NCBI RefSeq assembly: GCF_910596095.1
Contig: NC_056555.1
Location: forward strand, 11,710,001 to 11,774,000
DNA: 64,000 nucleotides
Direction of reading: 5' to 3'
Source of the DNA: Thunnus maccoyii
Taxonomy: Eukaryota > Chordata > Actinopteri > Scombriformes > Scombridae
Shown here: piece by piece, positions 46,426 to 58,429 of the stretch
Numbering within the stretch: position 1 is the first letter of the stretch
Layout of the letters: every line of letters starts with the position of its first letter
Translations under genes and position numbers: made by a program
The notes under the pieces: model-generated
Databases searched by the model: none
Told to the model about the DNA's origin: nothing
The model's input: the letters and a program-made list of their open reading frames with translations, nothing else

Positions 46426-46830
46426 ATGAGAGTTGATGGGGGAGACAGCACCTGCTGATGGGGGCTGTGGGAGCGGACAGCAGCTATGCAGGTTACTAGA
46501 CTGGTTACTGGCTTGGTATGACAGTGGTTGGATGAAGCCTGGCACTGAGACCTCCATCACTGGACAGCAGCTGGTCCTGGCAGGGCAGCCAACTCCTCCC
46601 CCAGGGCCTCCAGACCAGCAGAGACATGTCGGGATGGAGACAAAGCTGCAACTTTATCCCTGTTGTGAGGCAGACGTGCAGTGAAGATGCCCTGTGCTGG
46701 GCCTCGAAGACTATTGTGTCCAAGAGTTTTTTTAGCCTCTTGGATTATGTAGAGGTTGTGAATTCTTTGCTCCAACTCAGCGATCTTCTCACTGAGACAG
46801 AGACAGTTTTGAAGGTGAGGTAAGTAGAGT

Positions 46831-47566
46831 CATGTTGTTTGCTCAGCCTGTTGTTCTGAATAGCCTAAAAACAGGATGTCCAATGGCTAAAATCCTATTA
46901 TCCAATAAAAGATATTGTTAAAAACAACCAATATCTAAAAACATGAGGTGTAAAAAGTAGCTCAAAGCCTGATAATTCTGTTTAAAAGTCAGTTTTTTTG
47001 AGAGAGCTTTCAGGTGGCCAAACACAACACCAACAAATGCACAGTTCAATCCAAATATGATACCAAAATTAACAAAAAATGATAATAAGTTATTTAATAT
47101 ATAAGCAGAACAAACTTAATGCAAAATTTATATTCTGTTTATCATATTTTCATCATCATGGCTGCCAATTTATTGAAAAGGTTCTTTAGATTTTATGATT
47201 TTTATGACCACATTTTGGCGCAGCAACTTCTACATTTCAGTAGTTGTTGGAAACTTCTCACTTTGACAGCTGCCTCTGTGTCTCTCTGCAAGTTTCTGTC
47301 CAGTGTTGTCTTGTGTTGCAACATCACCTACCGTAGTCTAATATTTTCCTCTAATATCTCTGTGATTGTCACATGACCCCCTCCCATCAGGAAGGGCTTT
47401 TCTGTAGAAAGATGTTTTTGGCTTGACCGCAACAGCTGAGCCAGCCCTATACAGGAATGTCTGTCCGTTACTCACTGACTGACTGACTGACTAAGTTGCT
47501 GACTGATGAAGTTGGACCATTGGTCAGCTGGCCGAGTGTTGGAATTTTCCCATTGGCCCATTGACA
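46831..47566. other. Spacer, no gene seen
   Basis: AT-rich. A short (TGAC)5-like run lies at about 47,474-47,492. No recognisable element. Confidence 0.4.
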
Positions 47567-49161
47567 CATGATGCACAACAGCTCATCTTTATCTAGAAAC
47601 GGCTCCAGCAATTTCTATAAATATTTAACAGCAGAGGGATGTGATGGTGTTAACTGCTACACTGCTGTATCCTACAAAGAAGTATCTGTACATAAAGGAT
47701 TGTCTTGGCTACATGTATGTCCACTCTTGAATCCTGTATATGGTTGCTACAAATCACAAATGAAAGAATGCCACAAACAAACTCATCCACATTCTCTGGC
47801 ATTTTATTTGGTAAGCCCTTCCTCCCAGAGGGGGCAGGGTAAAGGGCCCAGATCATTGCATCACACAAAAGTCAATGAGCAGACTAAAAAAGACCCTTCA
47901 TTCTTAAAAAGACCTGCTGATTTCAGTGATCACAGACAAATAGACTGACCTCTTATCTAAGAGCTTTGAGCAACATACCAAAGATCTAACAAAAAAAACC
48001 TTTTCATAACCCTAAATGTAAAAAAAAAAATAATTCAAAAGTGATACTCTTTCTTCCTCCAATATAAACATAATAACAAGTGGACTAGACAATGTCATTG
48101 CTACCTAGGACGGCAAAAGATTATCTGCAATTTGTACAAAAAAAAACTATAGTAGTATAGTAGTAGTAACTATACTAGTCTTGAATGGAATGAAAAGAGT
48201 GAGACCACATTACTCCAAAGTGGAGGTCCCTTTTCTGCCTGTTGAGACCCAGAGCACTTACATAATTTCCTGCAAAATGTGGACCCAATGACACCACACT
48301 ACATGTTGCTCATATTTATGGTTTTTAGAAATGGTGTTGCTCCCAGCTGCTTTGGACCAAGACCCTGAAAGAGTCGTCCCGGGAACAGGGCAGGAATTAC
48401 ATCTGCTGAGACTTTGGAAGGCCATGTTTAAGGCAGAGAATACCTGTTTTTGACTTTAGTTTTTCACAGATAGGGTGCCGAAAACCCTTGTTTCTACAGT
48501 AGCCATGTAAATACACTTCTGTATAAAAACTTATTTCATAGTAATTGGGAATAAATGAAAAAGAAATGAAAGTTGGTGACATAGTTGGTGACAAAAAATG
48601 CTTATCCCCAAGATTTTCTCAGAAATACAAAGATCAAAATGAATGAACGAAACATACAAATTGTGATTTGTTAGTTAAACTAAAACAATTTGTCTGGAGA
48701 TCACTTACTATCATGAGTGACTGTGGTGGTGTTCATGATACTCTGATTATGACAGCCAATATCTCAGCTTATAAAGTGTGGTGTGTTGCAACTGTTTTCC
48801 TACACCATTATCACTCTCCTTTTGCATCTACTATAAAGACTTTAAGTGTGCAGATAACATTTTTGACCAAAACATCATTTGACAGTGCAGAAATAGGAGG
48901 AGGAGAGGGATTTACAATCATACCAATTATGTGGAAACCTGACTTTACACTGGTTAATTATTAATGGGAACATGGGGTCAAGTGTTTTGGGGGGTTTTTT
49001 TTCTCGGGATAGTGCAACAAAATAATCACTTTGAGCCTTTTCACAATTATGGTTACATCACTTATTAATGTTTTCATGACTTTATACATAACATTCACAC
49101 ATGTAGACAAAGTGTTCACTATCAGTATAACATATTCCAGTGCCGGCAGGTCAGAGTTCTT

Positions 49162-49315
49162 GTTTGTGATGGTTTGAAGCCAAGAAACAATGTCATCAAC
49201 TTGCCAGGAACCTTATTGGACATTAAATGTTATCATCACCTTAAACTAATGCCTGCAAATATAAACTTGAATATTACAGGCACATTTATAATTCAATGCA
49301 AGAACCACTTACAGC
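49162..49315. other. 154-bp identical block, copy 2
   Basis: Partner of 34,606-34,759; no differences seen by eye. Confidence 0.75.
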
Positions 49316-49709
49316 ATTTACAGATACTTTTACTTACTTAATGATATGATACATCAACAACCTATAGCTGTTTTTAACCAAACTAAAACCAGAGATATTA
49401 AGATTGTAGGAGACTCAAAATTATTTATTTTGTAATTATATTCCATTATAGGTCTGCACAAGGATAATCTAAGCCATATAACAACTCTCTCTCTACACTA
49501 CACTACATTCATTTTTATCTTCCTTCACTAATATTTCTAAGTATTCCCACATATCCTGAAGATGTTGCTCCATGAGAATAAAACTATGCAACATTTATCT
49601 CAACAAAACAGAATTTGTCCAAGCATCTCCAGTAAAGGCTTTTGGCCCTCTGCGTCTTTCCACCCACCAACATCCTCTGCACCACAGAACGTCACTGTGC
49701 ATTGATTTC

Positions 49710-49760
49710 CTGTGTGTGTGTGTGTGTGCGTGTGTGTGCGTGTGTGTGTGTGTGTGCGTG
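49710..49760. repeat. (GT)n with GC interruptions
   Basis: GT repeats interrupted by three gcg steps. Confidence 0.9.
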
Positions 49761-49891
49761 CACCAGCTGTGCATATGTACACATATGTGTGACACATTTT
49801 GTGTCAAGGATGTGCACTAAAACATTTGGAAGCATGGAACTAAGAAAGCTGTATAGATATGTGTGTACAGGGATGTCTGCATGAGCGCATG

Positions 49892-50007
<116 letters not shown>

Positions 50008-50130
50008 TCATCCTGCTCACCAGATGTTCGTATGCTCCAACGGGAAATGCTCCACTCTGGATCTGTTTTAACAATTGAACCTTTTTGTTCTTACAGGGAA
50101 CTCTAGGGATCAATAACATTGCAGCAATGT

Positions 50131-50135
50131 TGTGT

Positions 50136-50166
<31 letters not shown>

Positions 50167-50203
50167 GGGGGTGAGATGGATGGATGGATGGATGGATAGA
50201 TGT
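50131..50203. repeat. (TG)10, poly-G and (GGAT)n cluster
   Basis: A 20-bp TG run, a G run of about 22 bp, then about six GGAT/GATA units. Confidence 0.95.
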
Positions 50204-50599
50204 ATGTGTGGAACTCTGAGAGGTCATGTGATGCAGCCCCTCACTAGTTCCTTTGTTCTTTCAAGACAACAACAGACAAAAAGTGCTTTATGGGGACTGA
50301 GCTGAAGGCAAGTTCAGTCATACAAAAACACACACAATCTAAGAATTTGACGCTCCTTCCTCATATTTCTACTTCCTCTGAGCTCAAATTAAGCTCAGTT
50401 TTCTTTATTATCAGCCCTCCTATCAGTCTCTTTCTCTCTTCATTAGCCACATTGTCGGGTTTTGTAAATCAATCTTTCTCGCTCACACACGCTTAAGACA
50501 GCAGCATAGTAAGTGAGCTCATCCATATTAATCTATTCTGGTTGATCCAGAAAAGCTCCCCACCACTCAAAAATCTGTTGTTCTTCCTTTTCCTTTAGT

Positions 50600-51000
50600 T
50601 GGATGTTTGAGCTTCACTATGCAGAATGATGAGCTCACCTTTAATCAGAGTTTGAAGTGTGTACCTACGAGCAGGATTTGTGACATCACAAATATTTTGG
50701 AGTCAATCATGTTCCAGTATGCAACTTACACAAATGTGATGTGGGAAGCTGAAATTTCCAGAGACTTCACAGTGAAGTAAGAGACATGTTGCATCCAGCA
50801 GTTTAACTTTCCAAATGAACAATATGTGCATAGTCACAGATTCTGGATTTTTCAATGAGAGAGAGGAGTAGATGTAATTTTAGGATTTTTTTTAACAAGG
50901 TGATTTTTTGCAGAAGAAACACATCAGACACATTATTATTCAATGCAGGGTATTTTTATGTCTTAAAATATGTCTGGAGGGAATCTTTAACACACCTGTG
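50600..51000. repeat. Repeat R, upstream of tetraspanin copy 2
   Basis: Homologous to 35,265-35,620 and to 57,900-58,345. This copy keeps the 'cagagtttgaagtgtg', 'tgtgatgtgggaagctgaaa' and 'tgtctggagggaatctttaa' blocks. Confidence 0.75.
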
Positions 51001-51313
51001 TGTGGGAGGTTTGCAGTGCTAGACAGAGACAGTCCTTCAGGAAAACTTTTACTGCATATATGACATTTATCTCTCACTTCTTGGATCAAGCCTCAAAATC
51101 TGTCTGTGACCAACAGAAAAAAAATGTAATTACATTTTAAAATCCCTTCTACAGATATTTCTGAACAAACTGTTTTCCCCTCCAAAAACGACACTCATTA
51201 TTCCCTCATCCATTCTCACTACACACCCACCCATCTACCCACACATACTCGGCCAGTCTGCCCAGATGGGTGGGCCTTTACCAGCAGAGCAGCAGGGTTC
51301 CCTCCCTTCCGCA

Positions 51314-51320
51314 TTTATAA
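51314..51320 (+). promoter_or_regulatory. TATA-like box of tetraspanin copy 2
   Basis: tttataa lies 128 bp before the ATG; same context as copy 1. Confidence 0.5.
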
Positions 51321-51441
51321 TCATCAGGCTGCTGATACTTTCTAGCAGGAAAGTTTCTATGTAAAACCAGGATCATCTCTCTCAAAAGATCTATGATTTC
51401 TTAAGCCTGGAAAATATTGCTGCGAGTTTAAGCAAAGGAAA

Positions 51442-54400
51442 ATGGGGAAAGTGAACGTCTGTGTGAAATGGAGTTACATTGTCGTGACAAGTTTGATTGG
51501 GGTAAGTGTTTCTTTTGCTGCTGCTTTAGACAGAAAAAGTTAGAAAGCTGAATATCTACTTGTATTATCAGCCACACTCTAAAAAAATACAGTTTTGGGT
51601 TGTAAAGCAAGAAGAACAGGGTGGTGTTGTAAATTCAAAAACAAACCTCTCGTCAATATAATAAAAACACATTTTTTTAGTAATATTAGTCCCCTTTTGG
51701 CATAACTCTAATGAAAACTCCTCTTGATAACATTTGTTATTATCATGTGATGTAGCAGGTTTCCTGTTCAGTATTATTAGTTACCAATAACCCAGTTACA
51801 CTTGTCCTTATTACAATAACCCCAATATTTCACAGTATTTTCAGCACACATTTAACTGAGATTCTTATATCAACTCAAAGTTTAATTCTAAAACTAAACA
51901 AGAACAAGAAAAGTAGAGTGTTTAAAATCCTATAATTATATAAATCTCAACCTCTTCTTCTTCCTCCTCATAATTGCACAATGTTTATGGGAACTAGATT
52001 ATGCAACCTGTGGTGTTTTTTAAATGTTCCTGTTATTCTAAGATGGTTGCCCTCTTGCTGTTTAGATCATTCTGACTTCATGTACATGCTGTGTGAGCAA
52101 CACGCTCCTCATGATTTGGCCCGAAGCTCTTACAGTAGAAAAAGACTTTGTGATGCCTCACTAATAGCAACACTGGCACTGAGGTAGGCATGTAACAGCT
52201 AGAGTACATAGTCAGTACAATGTACAGGAGAATAAATAACTTATTTCTCAACAAGTTACAGCAGTGATGCTTATCATAAACTTTCCCTGTATCAATAGTG
52301 TTGGGAGTTAACGGCAGTAAACCACTTAAATTAGTTTTCTAATTCCATGTTTTGATGAGCAGTGGTGGGGCTACCCCCTAGTTTATATTTGGATTACAGA
52401 GTTTAAGGCCTAAAAATAATGAGTAATGCATAATGTGTTGCTAATGTTGCAGATCATCAGTGCCCTGCTGTTGGCAGGCACTCTGTTTAGCCATGGATAC
52501 TTCCATGAGGATGAAGAGGTAACACGTCTATCTGTCTGTTTGTCTGTGTATCTATCTTAGAAGTTGACAATATTGATAACATCTTCCATCATGGTATATG
52601 TCATTTTATATCACAATATTGAGATATGTATTGTGAAACAAGCAATTCAAGAAAATTCAACTGAGAATCCATTGGATAAAAATATATAGAATAAGCACAT
52701 GGGAGTGAAAGCTGAGTGGACACATCAAGGTTCCTCATTCAACAATCCAATACTGCTGCAAAGCATTCCTGCGAATTGATATGCTAAACTGTCCACAATG
52801 ATCTAATACAACCACAGATATTAAAGTATAGCAAAATCTCTCATGGTTCTGAAATTACTGTTGTCTCATGGTATAGATCTTATATCACCCAACCATAACC
52901 AAACCCTGACCTGTCTGTCTAGCTTGTTGTCTTCCAATGAGTTATTCAGTATATAAGTTTAACCCGTAAGTACAGTTCTGGCATGCTGACTCAGTGGCAT
53001 TGGACCCAGATTTTCTCCTTTTCCAGCTGAACTCAGCCTGCTGACTTGGCTTTTTTGTTTGTTTTCTCCACAGATAGACAAGATGCTTGCAGGTATACAT
53101 TTGATGTATGCTATTTCCGTCATAACCCTGCTCTTGCCCATCATTGGTGTGTATGGCACCTGCAAAGAGAAGAAATGGGCACTTATTGTGGTCAGTAAAG
53201 AAGAAAACATTACTAGTTTTAGTAATCCTTAGTCTTTTTCCCAGAAACTGATTGCCCATGCCTGTATGTGTGTTTCAGTTTACAGTTGGAATGATCCCGT
53301 GCACTCTGTTCATGTTTGATTTTGAAAGGCGAGGACTGGCTATGCGACCAAAGGTATTACAAAGCTGACTTTTGAAATGTATTGTTCTTTTCTGAGATAT
53401 TTCTTGCACACAATATATAAGCATTTTAACCTCAAACCACCCAAAGATAGCAAACTGAACAGAGACATCGCTTTGGGACAGTTTTTATTGTGGTCAAGTA
53501 AATCAACATGCTTATCTGTATGTGTCTTTGAGATAAAGAAAGCAGCTTCCCAGTGTCTATGATCATTAGTTTTAGTCAAATGAGCCATACAACTGTTGAA
53601 CCTAATAAATAACTTCCTAACCAATGCCTAATCTGTTCCAACAAAGTAATATTTTTAAATCACTAATTCTTCGTTTTGTTGTTCAGGTAGCTGAGGATAT
53701 GAAGGAGCATTACCTGAGTTTGCTGCCGCTGAGTAACGCCAGTGAGCATGAAATAGAAGGCCTCAAAGATGTACAGATGGAAGTAGGTAACATTGTGTGT
53801 GTGTGTTCATGTTCAAGTTCACTTGTATGTATGTGTGTGTGTGTGTGTGTGTGTATGTATATGTTTGTATGTGTGTGTATATGTATATGTGTATATATAT
53901 ATATATAAATTGGCTCCCTATGATGCAGAAAACCCTTCACAGAAGTTTGCCGGATGTGGTGGATAAAACACATGCTCCCCTGATAATGTGAGCACTTAAG
54001 GCTCATTGTTCAGCTGCTTGAAGGACATCATTCGTTGTCACAACTGCCCTGCAGTTGAACAAAGGAAAGACTGAAATTCTATTGTAATCGCAGTAGTTTA
54101 GTCTGCAGATGACAAAGGCATGAGTGTATTCTGAGGACAAGATGTGACCAACAAATGTTTGCAATTTTGGTGACCCATTGATGGCAACTCATATGTGTTG
54201 TGACACACATGTTGATAAGAGGCTGAATATATTAGTAATAGGAAGAATACAGAATCAGCAATCAAAGTCGAAATTTGTTTTGATATATTCTAATTATTTC
54301 TTCTGGGTTCCTTCTCAGTTGCAGTGTTGTGGACTGGATCAAGGCTACCAGGACTGGGGCTACAACATCTCAGAATCCTGCCTGTGCCTCCAAGACTCCA

Positions 54401-57400
54401 CAAATCCATGTGTGAGCGTCAAAGCTACTCTTGGTGTTGTGTGACATGATTTACAAAAAGTCAGAATTAACAGACGCTTTGTGATTTCCACCAAACAGCT
54501 CAAATCCAAACTGCACACCTCCATCACTGTGACATGTACTCCACTGGTAGAGCGGCACCTGTTACTATTTGTTAGTCATTGAACTAATGATTCGTGTCTA
54601 TGTGTATTGTAGGTGGAAGCTCCTAAGAACAGCAGTCTGTCTCATCGGAAGCATGACCAGCCCATCATGATTTATAAAGAGGTAAAAAAAATGTTCATTC
54701 CCAGGTTCACAGGTTGATGCATAAACCTGTAACTAAAAAGCTTGTATCCTTTCATACTCAGTGATTTTGCTCATCATGTACATAAAATAGCAGTGCAATT
54801 GTTAGGCATGGGCTATGTTCCACACAGCCCAGCTGATCTTGCACCTAACCAGGTTGGGGTTTGCAATCAACTGAAAGTAGAGCAGCCCCCAGCCACAGGT
54901 GGAATATCTGGGGGTTGTGCTCAACTCATGCAGACTTCTGTCGAAACTCAGACAGACAGCCCTGTCACAAGGAACACCACTGGGACGAGTGACCTCTTAC
55001 GTCACTGTGTTCATGAATGTGCCCCTGACGGGGTGGGGAAGGACCTGCATGGGGAGAGAGATAGGTGGAGTGTGGCCTCCAATGGAGGTTTGACACATTA
55101 ACCTCCTCAAGCTTCAGGTGGTGTCTTTTGGTCCTCCAACACCTCAAGCCCCGGGCACAGGGGAACCGCGATGGCCTGCATCAATAGGCAAGGTGGAGTT
55201 CGATCCGCTGCTCTGTTGAGGATGGCGAAGAACCTGTGGATGTGAGTGTCAGAGCATCTGTTGTCTCCGAAGGCTCTCTATGTTCCAGGGCTGGAAAACA
55301 GGGGGCTCAACCTCATGTTGAGGGGCGGACACCTGCCAGATGACTGAAGGCTTCACCCCGAGGTGGTGACACAGATTTGGACCCAGTTTGGGGAGGCAGA
55401 AGTGGATCTGTTCGCCAACCGGCCTAACACCCACTGTCCACTGTTGTTCTCTCTGATGCCACAAGATGAACCACCTTTGGAGGTGGACACGTTTGCACGT
55501 GTGCTATGGCCAGGAAAGCTGCTTTATGCCTCTCCACCTCTCCGTCTCATTCCTCTCCTGTAGGAGAGAGTGAGACAGGAGCAGTTGTCAGTCATTCTGC
55601 TGGCCCCAGGTCGCTGCTGGGCACTGTGGTAGGTAGAGATGTCTCAAATGCTGGCAGCCCAGCCCTGGACCATCCCCCGGTTTTGGGGGGCTCTGTCTCA
55701 GGAAGCAGGGGGAAGTGCATTGCCCACTCTGGGCCAACCTCTCCAGGCTTGGCTCCTGAGAGGGACAAGCCGATGTGGGCTGGGCTGCCTGTACAGGTTG
55801 TACAGACTATCCAGGCAGCAAGGGGCACCCCTGCCTGATACAGGGCAAAGTGGTTGGGGTTCCAATGCTGATGCGAGGAAAGGAGGTTAGATCCCCTGAA
55901 CCGTGCAGTCGGTTCTATCGCTCCTTTTTGCAGTGTTTGCTGGATGGGGGCTGTGTCATGCCACTATTAATGTGGCAGCATTAGCAGGAGGAGACCCTCC
56001 CATTGTGGTCCGCGCACACTACACAGACCATGGCAGTGTTGGCGGCCTTACTTAGTGGATTGAGTGTTGAGGACATATGCATGACGGCATCATGGTCTAC
56101 GATAGAACTGTCTGTTCATAGAGTTCAACAGTTCTGTTCCTTGAATATGTCAGACTCCTTTTCATGGTCTGTGGAATGACTCTGGACCGGTGAAAGGGGT
56201 AGGTATGTGTCAGTTGTGTTTCACCTGACCCCCCCTAGGCATGATACAACTGCATATTTCCGTACTCCTTGATGACCCAAGGAATGAGGTTTGCAGGGGG
56301 TCTGTTGCTTGTCATTGAACCCCTGTGAGATTAGGCCATGGCTTTACCCAGTTCAGTTGCATACTACCTGGGTTGGCTGGGACCCCCTATTTCTCTGCTG
56401 AGGCGGCCTAGGTTATAAAAGATAGGTGGGCTGTGGCGACTAACCTTTTGCCAGTCAGGAGATAGAATGAAATAGAGATAGATGATAGATGAGATAGAAT
56501 GAAGGTTACTATTATATATTATATCAGATATTGTAACTCTAGTTCTATAAGCACAGCAGGGCCTTCCACCTACAGGCCCTGTTGCTCCTACACCACTCAA
56601 TAGAAGAGGTTGTGGGATGGCAGACAGTGGTGATGCTGCTGCCTTATATACTGTGGGCTCCACACATATTCAGGTAGGCCTTTCCTGATTGCCCAGCTAC
56701 ATTTCTGCAAATTTCAGTGAGAGTATTACCCATAGAGTCCAATGGAGGGCTCCGCCTGTGCCTATAGAACTAGGTTTACAATATCGTAACCTTCATTATA
56801 ATTTAATGTTAACGCTTGATGACTTAACCCCAGATGTCATAAGAATTCAGTCTTGAGGATGCTTGCAGCAGACAAGGCTTGGTGTTTACAATATCCTTCT
56901 CATCCTGTTTTCCTTTGGAATCATCTGCAAGAACTGTTTTTCTACTACAAATATGTTTTTGCTGTATGAAAAAAAATGTGTTACTAAGTATGCTCATGTA
57001 GTATGAGTTCTCCATTGTATGATAAATTGCTGTGATCCTCTTCTGTTTCAGCCATGCCTTCCATACTTGATCTCACATGCTTCAATGGCCATAAATTTGG
57101 TAATGGGTACAGTATTGGGACTCACATTAATCTGGGTATGTACTGTCTGTCTGTATGTCTATTTTGATTGTATGCACCTACCTGCCTCCCTCATTATCTT
57201 CTATACTATAGTTTCACTTACATTTGTTTTCTTTTGGTCTTTTGTTTATCCTTCTTTCTCTCCAGTTTCTGCCATTTCAACACACAATATGCATTGATTG
57301 GCCATGACCTTCATTCTTAATGCAAAGCCTCCATTCTGCTCTAAACGACATTGGCAAGTGTTTTTACCTGTCCAATGCCTTTGGAGCTCTTATTAACAAT

Positions 57401-57803
57401 AATTCACAGTTGTTTATGTTTTCATAAGTCAGAGTCATTAAAACAATTTTTAAATAACTTCTTTCATCTTGTTATACTTTATTTACCAGTACTTTCTGTT
57501 ATCTCAGCAGCTCAGTCTAACATGTCAATCTGTCACTTCATTTTCTTTGTCTCCTCCACCACCTGCAGTCTCTTTCTAAAATTGCAGCTCAATTTAAAGC
57601 AATTTATTGGCTGAAACAACAAAAACACAAATGAAAAGTATATAATTGTCTCTTTCATTTTCCTCTAGACATTGTCAGTAGTGCTCTGTATTATCATCCT
57701 GTGCCAGCTGAGACGGAATAAAGACACCCCTCCAGTGGTCTACAGTGCAGAGGCAAAAAGTGGCAATTACACCGTCCTCACAGAGACTGCAGAATACACC
57801 TGA
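51442..57803 (+). CDS. Tetraspanin, TSPAN8-like, copy 2 (nine exons, 264 aa)
   Basis: Tandem paralogue of the gene at 36,441. Exons are 51,442-51,501, 52,453-52,518, 53,074-53,190, 53,279-53,353, 53,687-53,782, 54,319-54,411, 54,613-54,681, 57,052-57,135 and 57,669-57,803. Exon lengths and phase 0 junctions are identical to copy 1, and all sites are GT-AG. The CCG motif (141-143), the other four loop cysteines, three sequons (NAS, NIS, NSS) and a YxxPhi tail motif (YTVL, 254-257) are kept. Differences from copy 1 by exon are 7, 9, 9, 10, 14, 0, 0, 11 and 6 residues. The reading frame is intact, so it is probably expressed. A DIRS-like fragment enlarges intron 7 but leaves the splice sites untouched. 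Confidence 0.93.
53794..53907. repeat. TG/TATG-rich tract in intron 5 of tetraspanin copy 2
   Basis: An imperfect GT, GTAT and TA repeat directly downstream of the exon 5 donor. Copy 1 has only about 25 bp of GT there. Confidence 0.9.
54840..55570 (+). pseudogene. DIRS reverse transcriptase/RNase H C-terminal remnant
   Basis: Recognisable pieces are YLGVVLNSCRLLSKLRQTAL near 54,900 and EVDLFANRPNTHCPLLFSLM near 55,390-55,450. The latter is followed by LWPGKLLYASPPLRLIPLL, the stretch that follows RNase H in DIRS elements ('DLFA......CP..FS...P....A....WP...LYAFPP..L'). Stops interrupt the frame. Confidence 0.75.
56030..56179 (+). pseudogene. Tyrosine-recombinase C-terminal remnant (DIRS)
   Basis: The frame from MAVLAALLSGLSVEDICMTA to SWSTIELSVHRVQQFCSLNM matches the C-terminal end of DIRS tyrosine recombinases ('..A..A...G.....I...A.WS....F..FY.LD'). 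The expected tyrosine in the last block is replaced by C (FCSLN). Confidence 0.6.
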
Positions 57804-57899
57804 ATTTTTAATTTTTTTTATTTTTGGTTGCTCTTCACTATGGTGAAGGTCACCATGTCTAGAAGAGTTAAAGCCACCCCTCTAATCAAAAATGTGTTT

Positions 57900-58345
57900 T
57901 GCCTCACTGTGCAGAATGATGTATGTGCAGAGTTTGACACTAGCAGATGGTCCTTAAATCTGAGTTTGATACATGTATGTATGTATGAGATGATATTGTG
58001 ACGTCACAACTAGTTTGGAAAACAATCGTGGTCCAGTTTGCAACTTCCACAAGTGTGATGTGGAAACTTGAAACCTCCAGTGCTGAGAATAGACTTTTCA
58101 GTAAATTACGAGACATCTTGTGTCAAGAAGGTTGAAATGAAAGCTATTTTCCATATTCATAGATTATGTATTTTTCAGTGAGGACAAAGGAGTACATGTC
58201 ATTTTAAGAATGTTCAACACCATAGTTGTAAGGTGACTTTTTGTGCAAAAAACATATCAGACACATTTTAAATTACTTAAAGCAGAGTTTTTTTTAAATT
58301 TGTTGTAATACATTTCTGGAGGGGATCTTTAAGTAAAACATCACT
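57900..58345. repeat. Repeat R, downstream of tetraspanin copy 2
   Basis: Most complete copy of repeat R. It runs from 'tgcagaatgatgtatgtgca' through 'aagtgtgatgtggaaacttg' and 'aggagtacatgtcattttaa' to 'ttctggaggggatctttaag'. A short start of the same repeat is visible after copy 1 at 41,362-41,395. Confidence 0.75.
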
Positions 58346-58416
58346 GAAGGAAACAAAGTGTATTTACAGCACGTCTCTTTACTGTTCATTTCTTAAACAG
58401 TCCACATTGCATCAAC

Positions 58417-58422
58417 AATAAA
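58417..58422 (+). promoter_or_regulatory. Candidate polyadenylation signal, tetraspanin copy 2
   Basis: AATAAA about 615 nt after the stop. The signal position of copy 1 is not conserved, because repeat R occupies that place here. Confidence 0.35.
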
Positions 58423-58429
58423 AACATGG

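Larger units (their letters stand above)
44525..46830 (-). mobile_element. L2-like LINE with esterase-like module, internally deleted
   Basis: Minus-strand order: an ORF1-type segment (46,775-46,440), an SGNH-esterase-like segment (about 46,420-46,020), then the start of a reverse transcriptase (YRTISKLRFISKNLKKIVAK), the palm, and a C-terminal part ending RRSLRSSDQG...FKRQLKTHLFKLAF. The 3' end shows the (ATT)n tail expected of L2-type LINEs (44,530-44,545). The apurinic endonuclease domain is absent between the esterase-like module and the reverse transcriptase, so an internal deletion has joined them. Confidence 0.8.
54806..56795 (+). mobile_element. DIRS-like retrotransposon fragment in intron 7 of copy 2
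   Basis: Homology with copy 1 stops after 'gcagtgcaattgtt' and resumes at 'ttataattta' near 56,798. About 360 bp of copy 1 (39,919-40,280) has no counterpart. The insert encodes, in broken plus-strand frames, the end of a DIRS reverse transcriptase/RNase H (LGFAIN, VEYLGVVLNSCRL, VDLFANRPNTHCPLLFSLMP). It ends with a tyrosine-recombinase-like C-terminus. Near its right end are inverted sequences attgtaactctagttctata (56,530-56,549) and tatagaactaggtttacaat (56,763-56,782), as expected of inverted DIRS termini. Gag and the reverse-transcriptase core are missing, so it is truncated at the 5' side. Confidence 0.8.
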
